Part shown: positions 42,891 to 56,400 of the stretch, piece by piece
How positions within the stretch are numbered: position 1 is the stretch's first letter
Layout of the letters: the number at the start of each line of letters is the position of its first letter
Assembly (NCBI RefSeq): GCF_964355755.1
Contig: NC_092675.1
Location: forward strand, 25,274,412 to 25,338,411
Direction of reading: 5' to 3'
DNA length: 64,000 bases
From: Antedon mediterranea
Lineage: Eukaryota > Echinodermata > Crinoidea > Comatulida > Antedonidae
Position numbers and translations under genes: made by a program
Notes under the pieces: model-generated
Database searches by the model: none
Told to the model about the DNA's origin: nothing
Seen by the model: the letters and a program-made list of their open reading frames with translations, nothing else

Positions 42891-43400
42891 TTACTGATCA
42901 CAATCTTAAACTAAACTTACCATCTTCTTGATGTTAAACATGCCATCTTTCAAACTTTATCTTTGTATCCTTAACTAAAAAAAACTTGATCTTCATATTA
43001 ACTTTTTTTAAAATTAATATTTACTTCTACAATTTCTTAAACTTAATTTAACTTGTCATCTTCTAATCTTTACTAATCCTTCTACTTAATCATCAATACA
43101 CTTGATCTTAATCGTACCAAAACTTTTCATGTTCTTAATTTTAACTAAACTTGGCATCTACTTAATCTTAACTATACTGGTCATTTTCTTAATTTTAATC
43201 GTCATCATTTTAATCCTAACTAAACTTGTTATCTTCTTAATCCTAACTAAACTTGATCTTCTTAATCCTAACTAAATTTTTCATCTTAATTTTAACTAAA
43301 CTAGTTATCTTCATAATCTTAACTAACTTTCTTAATCTTAAAGTAAACTTGTCATCGTCTTCATCTTACTAAACCAGTCACTTACTAAACTTGTCATATT
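42890..43400. repeat. Degenerate array of ~25-30-bp CTTAATCTTAACTAAACTTG units
   Basis: Variants of TTCTTAATC(C/T)TAACTAAACTTG and TCATCTTCTTAAT repeat many times, with variable spacing. The array is strongly strand-asymmetric (pyrimidine-rich on +). It is intergenic, about 1.1 kb upstream of the adhesion GPCR start. Confidence 0.75.
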
Positions 43401-44485
43401 CTTATTTTTTGCAATCTTTAATTTCTTTATGTAGCTTGCATCATCGAAATGATGTTTCAATGGCAAAAAATAATGTTAAAATAATAATCATGTGAAACGG
43501 AGGTCACTAATTTTTTCCCTCTCGTGTATCATTTTTGCCATTCATTTTAATTATACGACAACCCACTAATATTCCCATAATTCCGCCTCCGAATGCATCG
43601 ACCACTTACGACTTTTTTTTTGTTAGTGGTGATCACGTATCATATAAACGTGACTGGTGCACCGGTTATTAAATTCTAATGGCAGATTTGTTTTTTTGTT
43701 ATACCCATTAATTAAAACGGCAAAGATTCATTTTCGATATTGATGCGTCATGTATCGTCACGGTTGGGCAATCAACAGGTAGCCTAATGATTATTACTTT
43801 AGTACTGTTCTATATCTAAAGACTAGGCCTAATTATTGCATTTCAGTTTACGGTATTGATGAAACTGGTAACCGGAAGATGTATATTACTTTTCTACCAA
43901 TCTAATTAAGATATTACATTAACATCACAATTACCAATTCAAGTGGAAGTTAACAAGAAACAGATTCGTTGTGTGGAAGTTAGTTTTCTTGAATGAGATT
44001 TATTAAAACCTGAGCAAGAAGAAGAAACTCGACGAATTGAACAACGAAACATCGGTCAACAAACCTTTTTGACGACACCAAATTTTCCTTTAAAAGTTTC
44101 AGTGAAGATATCAACGCAGCAAGTTAAACGAATATTATTTGTGCATACTCGACGTAGTAGTCGTTTTGAGGAATTAGAGAAATTGTCTTTATTTTTCACA
44201 AGCTGATTTTAATTGTATACCTGATAAGAGAACACATTTTTTTAAACGTCTTTGATTCAATTCAATGTAATCGTCGTCAACAAGATTCTTCGTATACTTA
44301 TATAACTATGCTCTTTGACGAATACAGTAAGAACATTTCATCCATCGACAAGAACGCTTCTGCCTAGCTCAACAGAAAAGTACTTGTGTACCAATTTTAA
44401 CAAATACCCTATATAAAAATATATGACATTATTATATAGTTGGTGGTGACGATTTCTTCCCGAATCAAATAAAAAATACGATTCC
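43401..44485 (+). other. Intergenic region and presumed 5' UTR of the adhesion GPCR gene
   Basis: No exon is recognised before the ATG at 44486. The stretch at about 43900-44400 is slightly less AT-rich and may be 5' UTR or promoter. No clear core promoter element is seen. Confidence 0.35.
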
Positions 44486-47400
44486 ATGATGCATTGGCCA
44501 AATATTTTATCATTTTCAGCAATCTTCGTTTATATATTTCTTAGTAATACCGGTGGTAAGTTACTTTGTTTTCTTCGAGATTTTCTGCAATAATATTCTA
44601 CTTTATGAATATGAAACCTATAATTATTTAATGAATTTCTTTATGTGGGCTTATCTAACTTATTCACTACGGTAAGTTATTATTAGGTTATATGCATGAT
44701 ATGCATATAACCTCTTGATTCTGTCAAAATCTTTATTTATTTATTTATTTATTTATTTATTCTTTCCTTAGCACTATTTTGTCCGTGCATTATCTTGGCA
44801 TCAGTTTCATCTAGCTAAGTCAAGTTTTCAGAGTATATTCCTTATGGCCAGGAATCGATGTGGTTATATTTTCACGATGCGTAATCAAAAATTACGCGGT
44901 CTACGCGCGATTTTACGAAATCACGTTTGTAATCATATCTTCACAAGCATGAATCACAATTAAACAAAATTTGGTACTCATAAATTTCAGGTCATATTTC
45001 ATCATATGGCAATTAAATTACGTGCGTAGCGCATATAACGCTTGCGTACGCGCGCTTAAAATGTTCAAAATTGTCAAAATTTATTTTCGATGAAATTAGA
45101 GTACGTTTCAGGCAATTTTAAGCGTTTAAAAAATTGCCATGAGTGCGCCGATTTTTGCACGCGCACTGCGCGTTAAACGTTAATGCGCACTCTTTTTGCC
45201 CGATTTCTGTTTTACAATCTTTCTTTAATAATATCATCATATTTGATTCAGGTTTCAACTCGAAATTGCGTTATACGAGCACGTCAAAAGTGACTGGCTA
45301 CGCACGTATAAGTTAACAAAATGGTGAAAATATGCTAAATTTTAAAATTAATATATATCGTCAGAATGCAGGGGAACACCTATTTTTTATTTCATTTTCT
45401 TGAATTGTATGTATCATATGTATGATTTATTATCAAATTAAGAGAACAAAAGTTGATTAAGTCATCATTAATTGCATATTAAATTAAAAAAACATAATTT
45501 CGACAATCAAACAAATTATGACATTTTCTTAGGCCAAAATAACAAACTTAACATTAACTTTCTTCCTTCAAAAATTCATATATTAAAGTTAAAAGTATGT
45601 AGTTTGACAGTGCATCATTTGTATACATTTTAAAGATGTCATCATAGTAAAAAATTATAATTCATTTCGGTATGTAATAATCTATTTGCATCAAAGTGGT
45701 TACTACATAGTAAATACACGGAGAAATTTTTCTACAACTTTTAGTCAGTTGTGTACGGCTCGGTGGTCTGTGCTCGTGTCTATGGCATTCAAGGTACCGA
45801 GATCGAGTCTCACCTTGGGAAACGAAATAAGATTTTTTTTTTTATTATCCGTATTGTTTGTTCAAATTTATTTCTTAGTGTATAGATTATACACATGATT
45901 TATAATGAAATCTAGATAAAAATTAACTTATGTCTTTATTATTATGTAACAACAAATGTGGTTTATGACATTATACGCATATGGATCTTTGATCGGATTG
46001 TGATACCGGCTATGGTGTTCGCGTTAGCAAGGTCCTATCATATATTATAAATAATTAAAGATTCTGAGAAAATCAATCAATCAATATATCTTTTAAAAAT
46101 CAATTATCTTTATTTAAATCAATGCATATAACCTATAATTCGTCATAGTGACGAATTAAATCTAGTTTATATTATTTCCTTCTTATTTTTCTGTTTTGTA
46201 TGTTTTTTTAATGAAATGGGTTAGGTAGAATAGGTAGTGTTTTAACGCATGTGTATAAATAAAACTTTGGTAGAAGAAGTAATTATTACAAAACAATTAT
46301 GAAATAGGTCAAAATTGTCTTCCATGACCTTTTTAGTAACCTATAAGCGGATGCTATTAGTAAATGTGTAATCTCATTTGTTGTAATAAGTACAAGTTTA
46401 AGTCGTTTCTTGTGGTTAATCTCTACCACTGTGCTTTTAATTACTCCGCAATTAAAATGCAAGTGATCACTCCAAGTAGCAGTCAAATATGGCAATCTTT
46501 ATTATCACACCTGATATGAGTGTGTCAAATGTATAGTAGGTATTTCTAAAATTTATATATTAATCCAAGGCAAAATACTGAAAAATGACAATATTGTGGG
46601 TATCAGTGGCTGGATCTCAATAAAGATTAAAAAAAAGGCGAAAAGCTAAATCAAAACGATAAATTAGCAGAGCTTTCGGGCAGCCCTTCATCAGTTTAGG
46701 CCTAAGTTAATAACTAGAAAGTAATGGATTGTCTCAAATTTTTCTTTTCTCATGCCTACAATATGTTGCTATTTATCCTAGGATTTATTTAATGTAGGCC
46801 TATACATTAGTAAAATTCTTGCTTTCTATAGGCCTAAATCATGTGAGATACCACCTTTCAGTATTTCGATCTGTTAAGATCAAATGATTGACGGTGGTTC
46901 ATTTGTTTTCAATATTATATTACATACGGAAATTAAATTCCAGATATAGTATTAACAATTGTGATCCTTTTTCTTTGTGCTGTGAAATGAATAGATAGGT
47001 CCGGTCTATATTTCATACACAATATGCCTAATATTGTATGCTATTTTAAAGCCTGATTGTCATATCTGCTGTGTCCTAATTGGAATAATAAACAGATTTA
47101 GCTGACTTATTTTACGTTAATAAATATCTTTTGTTACATTTTTCGGAGATCTTTTTTATTAATAGCAACACAGGCATTCAATATTTTGATTTGTCTAAAC
47201 TTTTTTACTGCTTAATACTATTTTAATTTTAAATAAAAACATTTTAAAACGCGTTTTCAGTGTATACACATAATTAAAATGTTTCGATCTATTGAAAGAA
47301 GACATTTTAGCTGCTTGAATTTTGAACCCTTTTTGATAATTGTTTTTTTTATACTTGAACAAAATCTAGTGACCGCGGATTACCCGGGGCTTACACAAAA

Positions 47401-50400
47401 TCTAAGTAATGAATTCATGAGAGGGAATATCAATCAGGATAATTAAGGTTATGATATTTGTCATGGCATTGCAAAAAAACATTAACATTTCAAAGTCCAA
47501 AAATGATATTACATCTCATCATTTTACATATACCCCAATTTATATAATTATTCTATTTAGCTTTACATTATCGTATAAAATAATATATTAAATTTTTCAT
47601 TAATTACCGCCGCCAAGGAGGTTATATTTTCACCCCTGTATGTTTGTGTGTTTGTGTTTTTGTGTGTGTGTGTGTGTGTGTGTCTGTGAACAGCCTGGAG
47701 GCCACAGTTTTTATCCGATTCTCACCAAATTTGGCAACAATGATCTATGTCCCAAAAGCTCGGACGAGTTCGAATTTGAGGGGAAAAGGTCATAGGTCAA
47801 GGTCACAACTAACAAAAAACTATTTTATTGCCTAGAGACCACAGTTTTTATCCGATTCTCACCAAACTTAGCCACAATGGTCAATGGCACATTTTTTGAA
47901 GGGTCAGGGTAAAATATCAAGGTCCACAAAAAGCTACTACACTAAAAGGACTTGAACCAGCGACCTCAACTGTGAGAGGCTGGATACATAACCATTACAC
48001 CAAACTGTCATCCACAACTTTGTAGTGTGCAGTTAACATATTTACACTTAGAACGAATAAAAAAAAATGTAAAAAAGAAATATTCAGGGGGAATTTTATG
48101 TAGGGCAATTTTACAGTAGGCGGAGGTTTGTACTCTCGGAGTACCATCTAGTTTCGTATGTATTTCTTTTCTCAATCTGGAGGTTTAATATGTCGTGGTC
48201 AATTGCAGTAGTATTCAAATAAGTTACATTTGTAATAATTTTCGTTACAGGAGTAGTTTGTACAGATATCATTACAGATCCATCGGTAATTCATTGCACT
48301 ACAAACCCATGCTTAAATGATGGTACCTGTTTCATTGTATACCGTAAGTATTGAAACAGTTTTAATTTAAGAAACCCAAAACAAATACGATATCAATACC
48401 AAATACGAAATGTTAAGTTCTATGAAACTAATACAAAAATGACAGTGTGCATGGCGTTTTCAACACGTTTTAAAGTTATTTGTTTGAAGACATTGATGAC
48501 GTCAATTTATCATGTTATGAGGCTAATGTGGTAAAGTTGATGATGACGTTATCGATGAGGTCATACTGGTAGTGGATAGCATCGATAGGCATGGTTCTGT
48601 ACTTATTAAACCTCGTAATAAAATTAAAAATAATACATTGATGATTATGCTAATTGTATTAATGGGGTTTTTTCAGGAGCCGGTACAAATGAGAACTCTG
48701 AGATAGAGTGTGCAGGTGATATATGTTTAAAGTTTATATTTGAGCCGCGTACGTGGCTAGAGGCAGCTGCCGATTGTGTTGCAAAAGGTGGTATGTTAGT
48801 CAGTCGTGAGTCTCTTCAGAATCCAAATCTACTGGTTAAATCAGCTATGAATGGAGAATTATATTGTAAGTTAAATAAACACTGGTCTGTTGTTTCAAAA
48901 TTAGTTTCTTTTATTAAAATAAGGAAAATACAAATGATACCCCTATAGCACTGTCTTTTGTTTTGTATTTTTTCATTATCCGCTGTCTCATGTTGAAAGC
49001 TTCGCAATCTATTTATCACACATTTTATCTTCAAGTTTAGTACAGTATAATTTTTATATTCTTATAATACTATTTGAAGATAAGTGTATTTTTTGTTTTT
49101 GTTATAGACAACTGTGATAAATTATTTTGGACAAGTGGGTATAGAGATTCCAACAATGATTGGACGTGGGTCTCTACAAATGTTACTGATTCGATATTGA
49201 ATCTCCAAGACAACAACTGCATACATACTGGTTCTCATCCTGAAACCTGTGACGATCTTCAACTGACAGCGGAAAATTGTTCACAAAAGTTGAATTATAT
49301 TTGTGAAATACCTACTAGTATGATACTGGAAGGTAAGACCAAAGAATGTGTGTAGGCCTACGTAAATAATATGTCACATCACAGAGCAAACATTTTAAAA
49401 TAATATTGCTCTAACGTAAATACAACTATTTTTGTTTTGTCTCCTGGTATCTAGTTGAAAATTTCTGCATTTTGTGTTCAAAGAATGTAGTTTGAAATCC
49501 AAAGAAGAACAAAGAATCTTTAATTTCACGGCACTGTTTGTGATTCAGCCTAGGCCTACTTCAAATAATCTAGTAGCTCGGATTTTCAATGATGTTAGAT
49601 AGTTACTATCCTTTTTCTTTTTCAGAGTTGACATATCAGTGTCTTTGTGATAGTGACCACTACGGGGTTGATTGTAATTTAACATACCACAGTTATGGTA
49701 AGTAGGCTTAATATTGACGCTTTGGCTATTTCATGTGCTGTGGATGATATCATTATCATCATCATCATCGTCGTCATCATCATTATAATCATCATAAAAA
49801 CAGACTAACTGGAGTAATAGTGGTGAAGAAAATGTTTCTTACATTATAATAATAGTACAGTATACATTTACCATCAATTCTTCTTCTTTTTTTTAAGATC
49901 TGAAAGAGAATGGTGCTTGTGAAAGTGAAACAATAGAACTAGAATGTCCATCAAATACGATAATCTCTGTGGAAAATGCCCTGTATGGAAAAAATACAGT
50001 TACACATATGAACTACCAATGTCCAAACAGGATTGAAGATGTCGTAGCAGAATCTTGTAAAGGTTCTGGAAATGCATCTTTTCTTGTTACTGAATTATGC
50101 CATGGAAGAAACAACTGTTCATTTACAGTTAATGAAGAGACGCTTGGCGTCGTGTCTTGCTTTAGCGGTCTTGTTGAAAATAAAGACTTTTACTTGGAAG
50201 TATTTTACTCCTGTAGGCCTGGAGGTGAGCATATTGGTCGTTTTATGCATCATGTACCAAACTACCAATGTGTGTATTCAATCATAAATGTAAATTGTTA
50301 ATTTGTTTGTTAAAGATTCGTTAGAAATGCAATATGGAACATCTGTGAAATGTGGATATGACGATGACCCAGAATATCCAGTGTTTATATCGTGCCAAGG

Positions 50401-53400
50401 CAGAGATATCGAGATAGAGTATGCATACTTTGGTCACATGGCTAAGCGTCAGCGATGTTTTAATACAGAGAATAATTCGTTCCGCGATGACTACAAAGCC
50501 GACTGCTCTTCCATGTATTTTCTAGAATATTTAACAAACAGGTAAGAAACATTACTAAGATACTAAGATAATTTAAGATTATCTATAGTACCCGGTTCAA
50601 GTATTAAATAAAGGCTCACTTCTCTCGTGAAAAAATAATTATGTCTCCATGCTTCTATCTTTATAATAATAATATCTATAGTCTCATCTAAATTTCCAGA
50701 GGCGTATATATTTATCATAACAATGTCTAAAGTTCTTGGGAAAAATAAATTAACCTTAATATGTATGTGTGTCATTATAATGATACAAAACAAAATGCTG
50801 TAACTCTAACAATATACCACATTTCAAATGACAGATGTAACGGTAAAAGTGTGTGTATGTTTGTCAAGGATCACAAGTTATTACGATACCGATGTGATCA
50901 ACCGCCTGACATCACAAAGAATGATTTACGTGTTTTCACGGATGTTCGCTACAAGTGCCGTACAAATGTATCTAAAGGTGAGCCATTCAGGTTTTATTGT
51001 GGTTTATGACTTCATGTATTCTATTAGTAGCTAGTATAAAGGTTTATTTTCCATGAGTATAACTTGGCTAAAATTTCACATTGAGTCTGAGATTAAATTA
51101 CTAATTAGTTAATTAAGTCAGCAAATATTTAAAAACATGTTTCTTGCCATATTTTATATGAAAGTAAAGTTTTAAGTCTTCAAAATGTATAATTTCTAAT
51201 TCCACCACATTTGGTATATAATTACACCACTGACACCATATCATTTTTTATATTATACGGTAGCCTATCATTTTTAGTGCGTATTTTTTTATTAATTTAA
51301 TATATAGTAGAATTTAAAGAATTGACAACTCCGTCGATTAGCAAATGTCAACAGACATATAAAGAAGGTATAAACTGGACTATGACAGATCCTGGAGCAA
51401 TTAGCAATCAAAATTGCCCGGATGATCCATCTGGTAAGAAATAAATTGTAATTTATGTTAAAGAGATGAGAAAATATGTTAAAAACTACTTGTTGTCAGG
51501 GTAATAATAAGTAATCAACTTTACGATTAGGCTCAGCAACGTGGATGTGTTCCAGTGACGGAGTATGGCATGAAGATGGACCAAACTTGGACGATTGTGG
51601 TGAACAAGAATGGATTGACGAAAACAGAAACTTAGTAAGTTCGTATGTGGCTTATACACACAATCCTCGTAGTGTATAATATAACCATTGTAGGCCTAAA
51701 GTAATATCAGGTTGTTTAGTACCTGAATCTGTTCCAGGCATGTGTTTCAAAATTTGTTACAGGTTTTACGCAAAGTAGTAGAAATTAATCGATTAGATTC
51801 TCAAGTCAATCGGTTTGTAATTACCGCATTTTAACTTCAGATAGAAGATGCTGATTTACCTGCCGTAGAAATTGCTATTAAAATTTACGAAGGATTTGAT
51901 TCGACAGAAGACGTAAGTGTCGAAACAGTCACTGAGACAGTGCAATTATTAGACGAACTCATTAGCTTACAAGAGCAACAGCTGACTTCTACTAATGCTT
52001 CACAAGAAGAAAAGGTGCACATTGCTGTTGAATTTCAAACGGTATGTAGACATGTATTTTGCTTGTAGTTTCAGATGACTACAACACTCTATCCAGATTT
52101 TTCAGGTATCATAAAAATATTTGGTATTATATAACACCTATATAAATTCCTGTCATTTGATTGGACGAATGTGGGTCACATGGCGTGCAATAGTACGCAC
52201 TATTCAACGATCGTTAAATAGTACTTTTTGAAACATTTTTGTGTACGAAAAAAAAACGTCTAGATGTTATATAAAACAAATAATGAATGTTTTGTATTCG
52301 TGTAATGGTACAAATAATGGCACTTGGTGAATGATGAAAGGTTATATCAACTCGGCTTTGCCTCGTTGATATAACCTTTCATCATTCACCTCGTGCCATT
52401 ATTTGTACCATTGCACTCATAAACATTCATTATTTGTATAATAAAACATCACATGTGTTTCACATGTATCTCCTTGTATCATATTTATACCATAACATAA
52501 GCTTACATAATACAGGCACCGCAGTAAAAATAAGATGTTGTATGCAGTAGGCCTATTACCAAATTTTCCTAGGATTACTGGAAAATATTTTAGTATGTGG
52601 AGATATATCACTTAGTATCGGATATGTACTTTTTGTTATTCCCTAAAAAGATCAAATATTTATTGATTGATTTTGCAGGAATTATTGCATACCGCTAGTC
52701 AGCTACTCACAGAGGACATATTACATGTGTTCGAAGACGAAGAGGTATGTTGTGACAATATCAACCAAGTAATAGCTGTATGTTTTACAATTCTGTGTTT
52801 AGTGCTATAGACATTATTATGCACGTGATTAAAACAAATAATGTGTTTCGTTTTATTTAAAAGGAAAATGAAGCAGCAACAACTGCAACATCTATTTCTG
52901 ATGAGATTGAAAAGAGTGCGTTTCTTGTAGCCGATACACTGTCATCCGAGTCGCGAGAAATTGAATCGGAAAATATTGGTGAATTTATATATATATATAT
53001 TTGTTTTTTTAATTAAATTTATTAAAGAAGATCACGTACTAGGATATGCTATATTTTGCTTAAAACAGAGTTAAAAGTACTGATACTCATCTGATTCAAG
53101 ACATTTTGGCGTCCAATTTTGTTCATATATCGATCTCTTTCTTTGTATAAATGTTTTTCTTCTTAACCATATTTTGATGTAATGCTCTAATCTGGTAATT
53201 TAATTCCAAACTAGTATTTTCTCTTATAGTTGCCACCATTTGCATTTGTCTTTCTTCGTTTTATCGTTTGCACTGTTTTTGTAAATTTTAGTTATGAAAG
53301 TTAGAGCTGTAGATGTAATTGATGATGTACCTACCGAAGATGCTGAAGATGAAGATGATCATTACGTTTTATCAATTGGTGATGATGACACTGGATGTTC

Positions 53401-56400
53401 CTATCTAAAATTGCCCCGTCTTACAGAACGACAAACTACAATCTTTATTGCAACTACTACTGGTAAGAAACACAATTTATTATTGAACAGAAAATGCACG
53501 GTTTTTGGAATCTTCGTGACCTAAAGTATGTTTTTAAACATACATGCCTTTTTCTTGGGTTTAGGCCCTATTATATATCCGGAAATCACGTTGTGTTTTC
53601 TTGAAGTAGAAAAGCTATTCAGTTATTTCAAAAGAGATAATTGGGGCCTAACAGTTATTCATGTATTGCTTTTAGAACTTGAAAAACCAGAATTTGTGAC
53701 GGCGACTGAATCCAGTATTTTTGACCACACTGGTGAGAATGTTTTTGCTTTTAAATCAACTTTGTATTCTTATCTGACCTCAAGCTACATGCTATAGAAT
53801 TTATTTTTATATATTAAATATTAGGTATTCATAATACAGAAATTTATCAAATATTAAACGTAGGCCTATATTTCATCTACAAAATGTATAAAGTGCATAA
53901 TATAAAACGAAATATAGAACTACTAAATTACAATTTAATCTATTATTTTTTCTTCTTCAGAATATTATCCTGATTCATATTCATCAAGCAAAGGTGATGA
54001 ATTTTCCATGTGTTTAAAAATTTAATATTGCTGCATCGCAATACACAAACAATTCATGCGCGTAGAAATAAAAATTAACATGTCAAAATCGAATACAAAT
54101 TATAAAAACTAATCAATGAATATGACTTTAAAAGTGCGATTTCTTTTAAACAAATCTAAAGATCATACATTCGTTATAGATTGATAGCTGTTTTAATACT
54201 TATTTAGGTAAATTAAAGATGATGTATGCAAAATACAAGACTCTCGGGAGATTTCTGGAATCTAGTATCAACTCGAAAATAGATGGGTATGTTTCAGTTT
54301 TCAAGATTAAATTCGTTTTTAAAGGTTATAATTTAAAAATAATGTACATATTGAATATCAGTTTTTTTCGTAATCTTTAAATAGTGTTACTGATATCACT
54401 GAAACTGAAGTTTATAACAAAACAGCAGAAACATCTGCAGCACACATGAACCAGACGACAACCATACTCAACTCAAATGTCATCGGAGCTTCGTTAAGAT
54501 TTGATGAACACGATATTACGGAATTTGAAAATGGACAAACTGTACAGTTTTGTCTTCCAGAGCTAAATGTAAGAAATTTCAAAGGCAACATTTAAATAAT
54601 GCAAAACAACTCAAAGTTCTGTTGCCTTTTGTATCTTAATTGAAAACAACTCGGTGACCAGTATACGCAAGCAAGTAATGCATCTTTTTAAATTCATTTT
54701 GATATATAGAATATAGGTTAATTAATAAACATTGTTCTCAACATTACAGACTTCTTTAGTTGGTGAACAAAAATGTGTCTTCTGGAGCTTTAATAAAACG
54801 TAAGCCTTGTTGTTGTGTACTTGTTTTCTGATAATAGTTATCGGTATAAACTATATATTTGTTGGGTAATTTTGCCTATCTGTATTTTTTTCTGATGGTT
54901 TTAATTTATAATATTTCACTATTATAAGGACAAACACAGGTGAATGGTTAAGTGAAGGATGTATCACTACTCAGACGCGACAACACACAATCTGTACTTG
55001 TAATCACATGACAAACTTTGCTATATTGATGGACGTACATGGCGTAAAAGTGAGTTAGTAATGGTTCAAATTAGAAATATTAATATTAATGTTATTATAA
55101 TATTAAGCTAAATAAAATGAGGTTAGAAAGTACTCTTTTTCACCCCCACGTCTATTTTGCTCTTTAAAGAATCTTTAATCAATACTTTGATCGTCCTCAG
55201 GAACTGGGAATAAAAGTGAAATTGTGTGAGACCAGAAAAGTTCACAGTGGAAGGAATTGAAACTAGCAAACCTTCAAGCAATATAATAATGATCCTAATA
55301 AATTACAAATGTACTAATTATTTGTTTCTATCAGATCGAACCAGTTCACGAGTCTACTCTGCGATATATCACAATTGTAGGATGTTCTGTATCAATTGTA
55401 GCATTGTTAGCCTGTGTCTTCACATTCTCAATACTAAAGTAAGAAACAAAACGTTATGCTACCCTACGTATTTTGTTTCTTTAAATATCAATTTTAATTA
55501 TTACTGCCGAAGACTTTATATTAGGCATTCCGTTTATTTGTTTTTTACATGGGACTTGATAGATGGGATAAAATTGGCATTTTATTAATTAATTCGAAAA
55601 CCATATTGATATTAGTGTTGTTTTATTAGGAGATTAAAAAGTCTACGCACCACAATCCATCGTAATCTCTGCATATCCCTTGCGATATCTCAGTTAATCT
55701 TCATTGTGGGCATCGAGAGAACTTCAAATAAGGTTAGATTCAAAGCTTAAGCAGTCTTAAAAACAGTCAGAAATAAGTACATTGTTTTTTTAAATAGGCC
55801 TAGCACATCAAATGCGATAATTTCAAAGCAACAAAATAAAAAAAGAAGAAAATCATGTTTTCTTCACAGTATTTGATACATCCATGAATCATGTCATTAT
55901 TATCTAAATAAATATTTATGAAAAAAAAAATAAACTTAGATCACGTGGTATTCTGACATTTTACAGCTGATAATATAAATAATATATTGTTTTTGCTGTC
56001 ATTGTTTTCATGTAGACTATTAGCATTTAATTCCTCCCGCTACAACTTTTGGCTTTCATGCCATGAGTTTTTAATTTTTTAAATGTTTTCTTTTTACAAA
56101 ATAGTTTACACAATCGGACCGCAGTATATATTATAACTAATTAATCTTTAACAAAATGTAAAAACGTGTGAAACTATTCGAACTGTGCATTTTGTAATCC
56201 TCAGGTGGTGTGCTCTGTGATTGCTGGAATGTTACATTATTTTTTTCTGGTCTCATTTATGTGGATGTGTCTTGAGGGAATTCATTTGTACATAACACTT
56301 GTAAGAGTGTTTAACACAACAGAGCATGGCGCTCTCCATTACTATCTAGCAGCTTATGGTAGGCATTTGGTGGGAAGGGGGGGGGGCTGGGGGTATTTAG

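Larger units (their letters stand above)
44556..48250. other. Adhesion GPCR intron 1, 3.7 kb, repeat-rich
   Basis: Separates the signal-peptide exon from the EGF exon. It holds a possible element bounded by ATGCATATAACC (44686-46133), a hammerhead-like motif (46660-46700 region) and a Helitron-like element (about 47605-48152). No coding exon is supported. Confidence 0.6.

Noticed and set aside
45745-45826. tRNA gene
   Set aside because: A- and B-box-like words are present, but acceptor and anticodon stems do not pair cleanly by eye; kept only as a SINE-like segment.
47644-47835. ORF starting [13 protein letters not shown]
   Set aside because: It is translation of a GT microsatellite inside a repeat.
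55226-55588. 120-codon ORF overlapping the TM1 exon
   Set aside because: It reads the TM1 exon (55335-55438) in the wrong frame and continues into introns.
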